Origin: Bacteroidota bacterium
GTDB lineage: Bacteria; Bacteroidota; Bacteroidia; Chitinophagales; Chitinophagaceae
Length of the DNA: 16,391 nucleotides
Direction of reading: 5' to 3'
Assembly (NCBI GenBank): GCA_023415275.1
Contig: JAEZLJ010000007.1
Coordinates: 1-16,391 of the forward strand
Made by a program: the position numbers and the translations under genes
In this document: piece after piece, positions 15,065-16,391 of the stretch
How positions within the stretch are numbered: position 1 is the first letter of the stretch
How the letters are laid out: each line of letters opens with the position of its first letter
Notes under the pieces: model-generated
The model's input: the letters and a program-made list of their open reading frames with translations, nothing else
Told to the model about the DNA's origin: nothing
Database searches by the model: none

Positions 15065-15409
15065 ATGTCAAAAAAGAATAAATCTGACAAGCATGGTTTT
15101 GTATTCAGTACAGATCCAAATTTCCGGTTTGAATCTGAAGAGCAGGAGAGTATGGAAACGTTAGCCCCTTCACAACAGAAGCTTCGTGTGAGATTAGAAA
15201 CGAAGCATCGGGGAGGGAAAACTGTTACGATTTTACAATCTTTTATTGGTTTGGAAGCTGACCTGGAAGACCTAGGCAAGAAGTTAAAGAACTACTGTGG
15301 TACAGGCGGCTCTGTAAAAGATGGAGAAGTGATCATCCAGGGAGACCAAAGAGATAAAATATTGCAATGGCTGCAAAAGAATGGCTATACACAATCAAAA
15401 AGGGTATAG
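15065..15409 (+). CDS. SUI1/eIF1-like translation factor (YciH family)
   Basis: A 114-residue protein of the SUI1/YciH family, homologous to eukaryotic initiation factor eIF1. The eIF1 fold occupies about residues 38-112, with KLRVRLETKHRGGKTVTIL, a loop region GLEADLEDLGKKLK and the hallmark GTGGSVKDGEVIIQGD, then a terminal helix DKILQWLQKNGY. The N-terminal 37 residues are polar and probably disordered. In bacteria the family is thought to affect start-site selection or ribosome function but is not essential in E. coli; the role here is unknown. It follows nadC by 23 nt and converges with the hydrolase gene 21 nt away. Its stop codon lies within a hairpin. The leaderless-type promoters elsewhere in this window make an initiation-fidelity factor of interest, though no link is shown. 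Confidence 0.9.
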   Translation: MSKKNKSDKHGFVFSTDPNFRFESEEQESMETLAPSQQKLRVRLETKHRGGKTVTILQSFIGLEADLEDLGKKLKNYCGTGGSVKDGEVIIQGDQRDKILQWLQKNGYTQSKRV

Positions 15410-15413
15410 CCAT
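15381..15413. terminator. Hairpin overlapping the SUI1 stop, between convergent genes
   Basis: ATGGCTATAC (15381-15390) and GTATAGCCAT (15404-15413) form a perfect 10-bp stem with a 13-nt loop. The right arm contains the SUI1 stop codon (15407-15409). On the plus strand only AAAUAGUUAA follows; on the minus strand UCUUUUG follows, so it may serve the hydrolase gene more than the SUI1 gene. Confidence 0.55.
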
Positions 15414-15430
15414 AAATAGTTAATTCTCTC

Positions 15431-16391
15431 CTAGTTTTTGATAAATGACCTGATGGTTTTATTGTTGCCGAACTGGATCTTCAAAAAATATAATCCTGCA
15501 GGTAATCCATTCAGCCATACAGTTTTTTGAAAAGTACTGTTCTGCTTTTGTAAAGTCAATTGCTGTAATAAAGCTCCAGTACTACTATATATCTCGGCTG
15601 TAAAACTACCATTGTCTGCACCTGTAAGCCTAAGTTCCATTTGGTTTTTAGCCGGCACGGGCGATAGGGTCAAACCTACAGGATTAACAGGGGGTGCAGG
15701 AATAGGTGTGATTACAGACAAACGCTGGTACTGCAACATCCATTCATAGATATTCATTCCATTTTCCCTCCATTCCTGCCAGTAGGTTTGTGTCCAGGCA
15801 TCGTGACCACTGCCGGGAAAGATCGTTTTTTTGGCAGGTGGATTAGGCGCCGGATCTTCGTTGATCATATTGATATAATCAATGGTATAATTCACTGATA
15901 TATCAGGGTCGCCCTGGTTGTGGGTGGCCCATACCGGTAGGTTAGCAGCAGCTATGGTCCTGGCCTGGGCATGGTCGGGATACGAGGCTTCTGCTGATGT
16001 AACAATGGCGGCCACCTTATTGGCATTGGCTGCATTTTTTCCTACATAATCAAATACATTACCTCCTCCTTTGCTAAGCCCCGTAAGGTATATTCTCGTA
16101 GGATCAACCTTATAATGTTGCTGCACATAATTCAATATGGTTCCTATTGAACTTATGGCATCATCCTTAGGAGGTAATTGAGTAAACTGGGGGGATATGA
16201 TAATAAAGCTGAAGTTTTTGCCATTCACCGTAAAGGAAGATGGGAAATCCCCGTTATTTATCTGCTTGGTGAGCCCTACTTTCAATAACCGTGGCAATTG
16301 TTCAGGACTACCGTCGCCTATATCTCCGCCACCATGCAGGAAAAGAATCACAGGGTATAAAGTTGCACCAGCAGGATCGTAGCCTTTAGGC
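15431..16391 (-). CDS. Partial secreted alpha/beta hydrolase with T9SS sorting domain
   Basis: The gene is cut by the right window edge, so its N-terminus (presumably with a signal peptide) is missing; 319 residues are visible. The frame stays open to the edge, reading PKGYDPAGATLYPVILFLHG, so the GTG at 16351 is not the real start. The esterase/dienelactone-hydrolase-like core has an oxyanion-type LFLHGGGD, a nucleophile elbow GLSKG (Ser at visible residue 106), a likely Asp in NQGDPDISV (about 161) and His in GSGHDAW (about 196). A Pro-rich linker (ITPIPAPPVNP) leads to an 80-residue C-terminal domain (about 240-319) with SPVPAKNQMEL, IYSSTGALL, LNGLPAGLYFLKI and TIRSFIKN, typical of type A T9SS sorting domains. 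It is therefore a likely client of the system whose parts are encoded upstream. The substrate is unknown; an ester of polysaccharide or polyester is possible. Confidence 0.88.
   Translation of the reverse strand, partial: PKGYDPAGATLYPVILFLHGGGDIGDGSPEQLPRLLKVGLTKQINNGDFPSSFTVNGKNFSFIIISPQFTQLPPKDDAISSIGTILNYVQQHYKVDPTRIYLTGLSKGGGNVFDYVGKNAANANKVAAIVTSAEASYPDHAQARTIAAANLPVWATHNQGDPDISVNYTIDYINMINEDPAPNPPAKKTIFPGSGHDAWTQTYWQEWRENGMNIYEWMLQYQRLSVITPIPAPPVNPVGLTLSPVPAKNQMELRLTGADNGSFTAEIYSSTGALLQQLTLQKQNSTFQKTVWLNGLPAGLYFLKIQFGNNKTIRSFIKN

Noticed and set aside
1..16391. CRISPR arrays, transposase genes and phage genes
   Set aside because: No regularly spaced repeats, transposase motifs or phage-type genes were seen on either strand.

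Overview
The window looks like chromosomal DNA from a member of the phylum Bacteroidota. It carries a complete gldK-gldL-gldM-gldN block, which encodes the type IX secretion system (T9SS) motor and ring. It also has a secreted hydrolase ending in a T9SS sorting domain, an ECF sigma factor followed by a membrane-anchored beta-barrel protein, and several promoters with the Bacteroidota -7 element TAnnTTTG instead of a sigma-70 -10 box. Protein style and gene set suggest the Chitinophagaceae/Chitinophagales, but this family-level placement is inference. No tRNA, rRNA, CRISPR array or insertion sequence was seen.

Layout. Positions 1-192 form a GC-rich leader with three consecutive small hairpins and no convincing gene. 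A DUF255/YyaL thioredoxin-fold protein follows (193-2256, +). The gldKLMN cluster runs from 2416 to 7217 (+) and ends at a strong UUCG-loop terminator. On the minus strand, an orphan lipoprotein gene and uvrC (9849 down to 7427) form a probable two-gene operon that converges on gldN. Next, also on the minus strand, come an ECF sigma factor (11845-11270) and a gene for a protein with a predicted inner-membrane helix, a long linker and a C-terminal beta-barrel-like region (11244-9928). gpmI (13539-12010, -) is followed by its own terminator. A small exported DUF4783 protein (13662-14054, +) diverges from gpmI. nadC and a SUI1/eIF1-like gene (14181-15409, +) form a further pair. The right edge holds the 3' part of a minus-strand alpha/beta-hydrolase gene whose product carries a T9SS sorting domain.

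How the genes relate. GldL and GldM form the proton-driven inner-membrane motor, and GldK and GldN form the ring under the outer membrane. The hydrolase at the right edge is a plausible substrate of that machine. The sigma factor and its neighbour look like an envelope-sensing pair in which one polypeptide could join the cytoplasm to the outer membrane. uvrC, gpmI, nadC and the SUI1 gene are housekeeping genes. The non-textbook points are the possible trans-envelope anti-sigma/barrel protein, two start codons placed exactly 4 nt after a -7 element (predicted leaderless mRNAs), shared sequence blocks in front of gldL and gldM, and the structured left edge.
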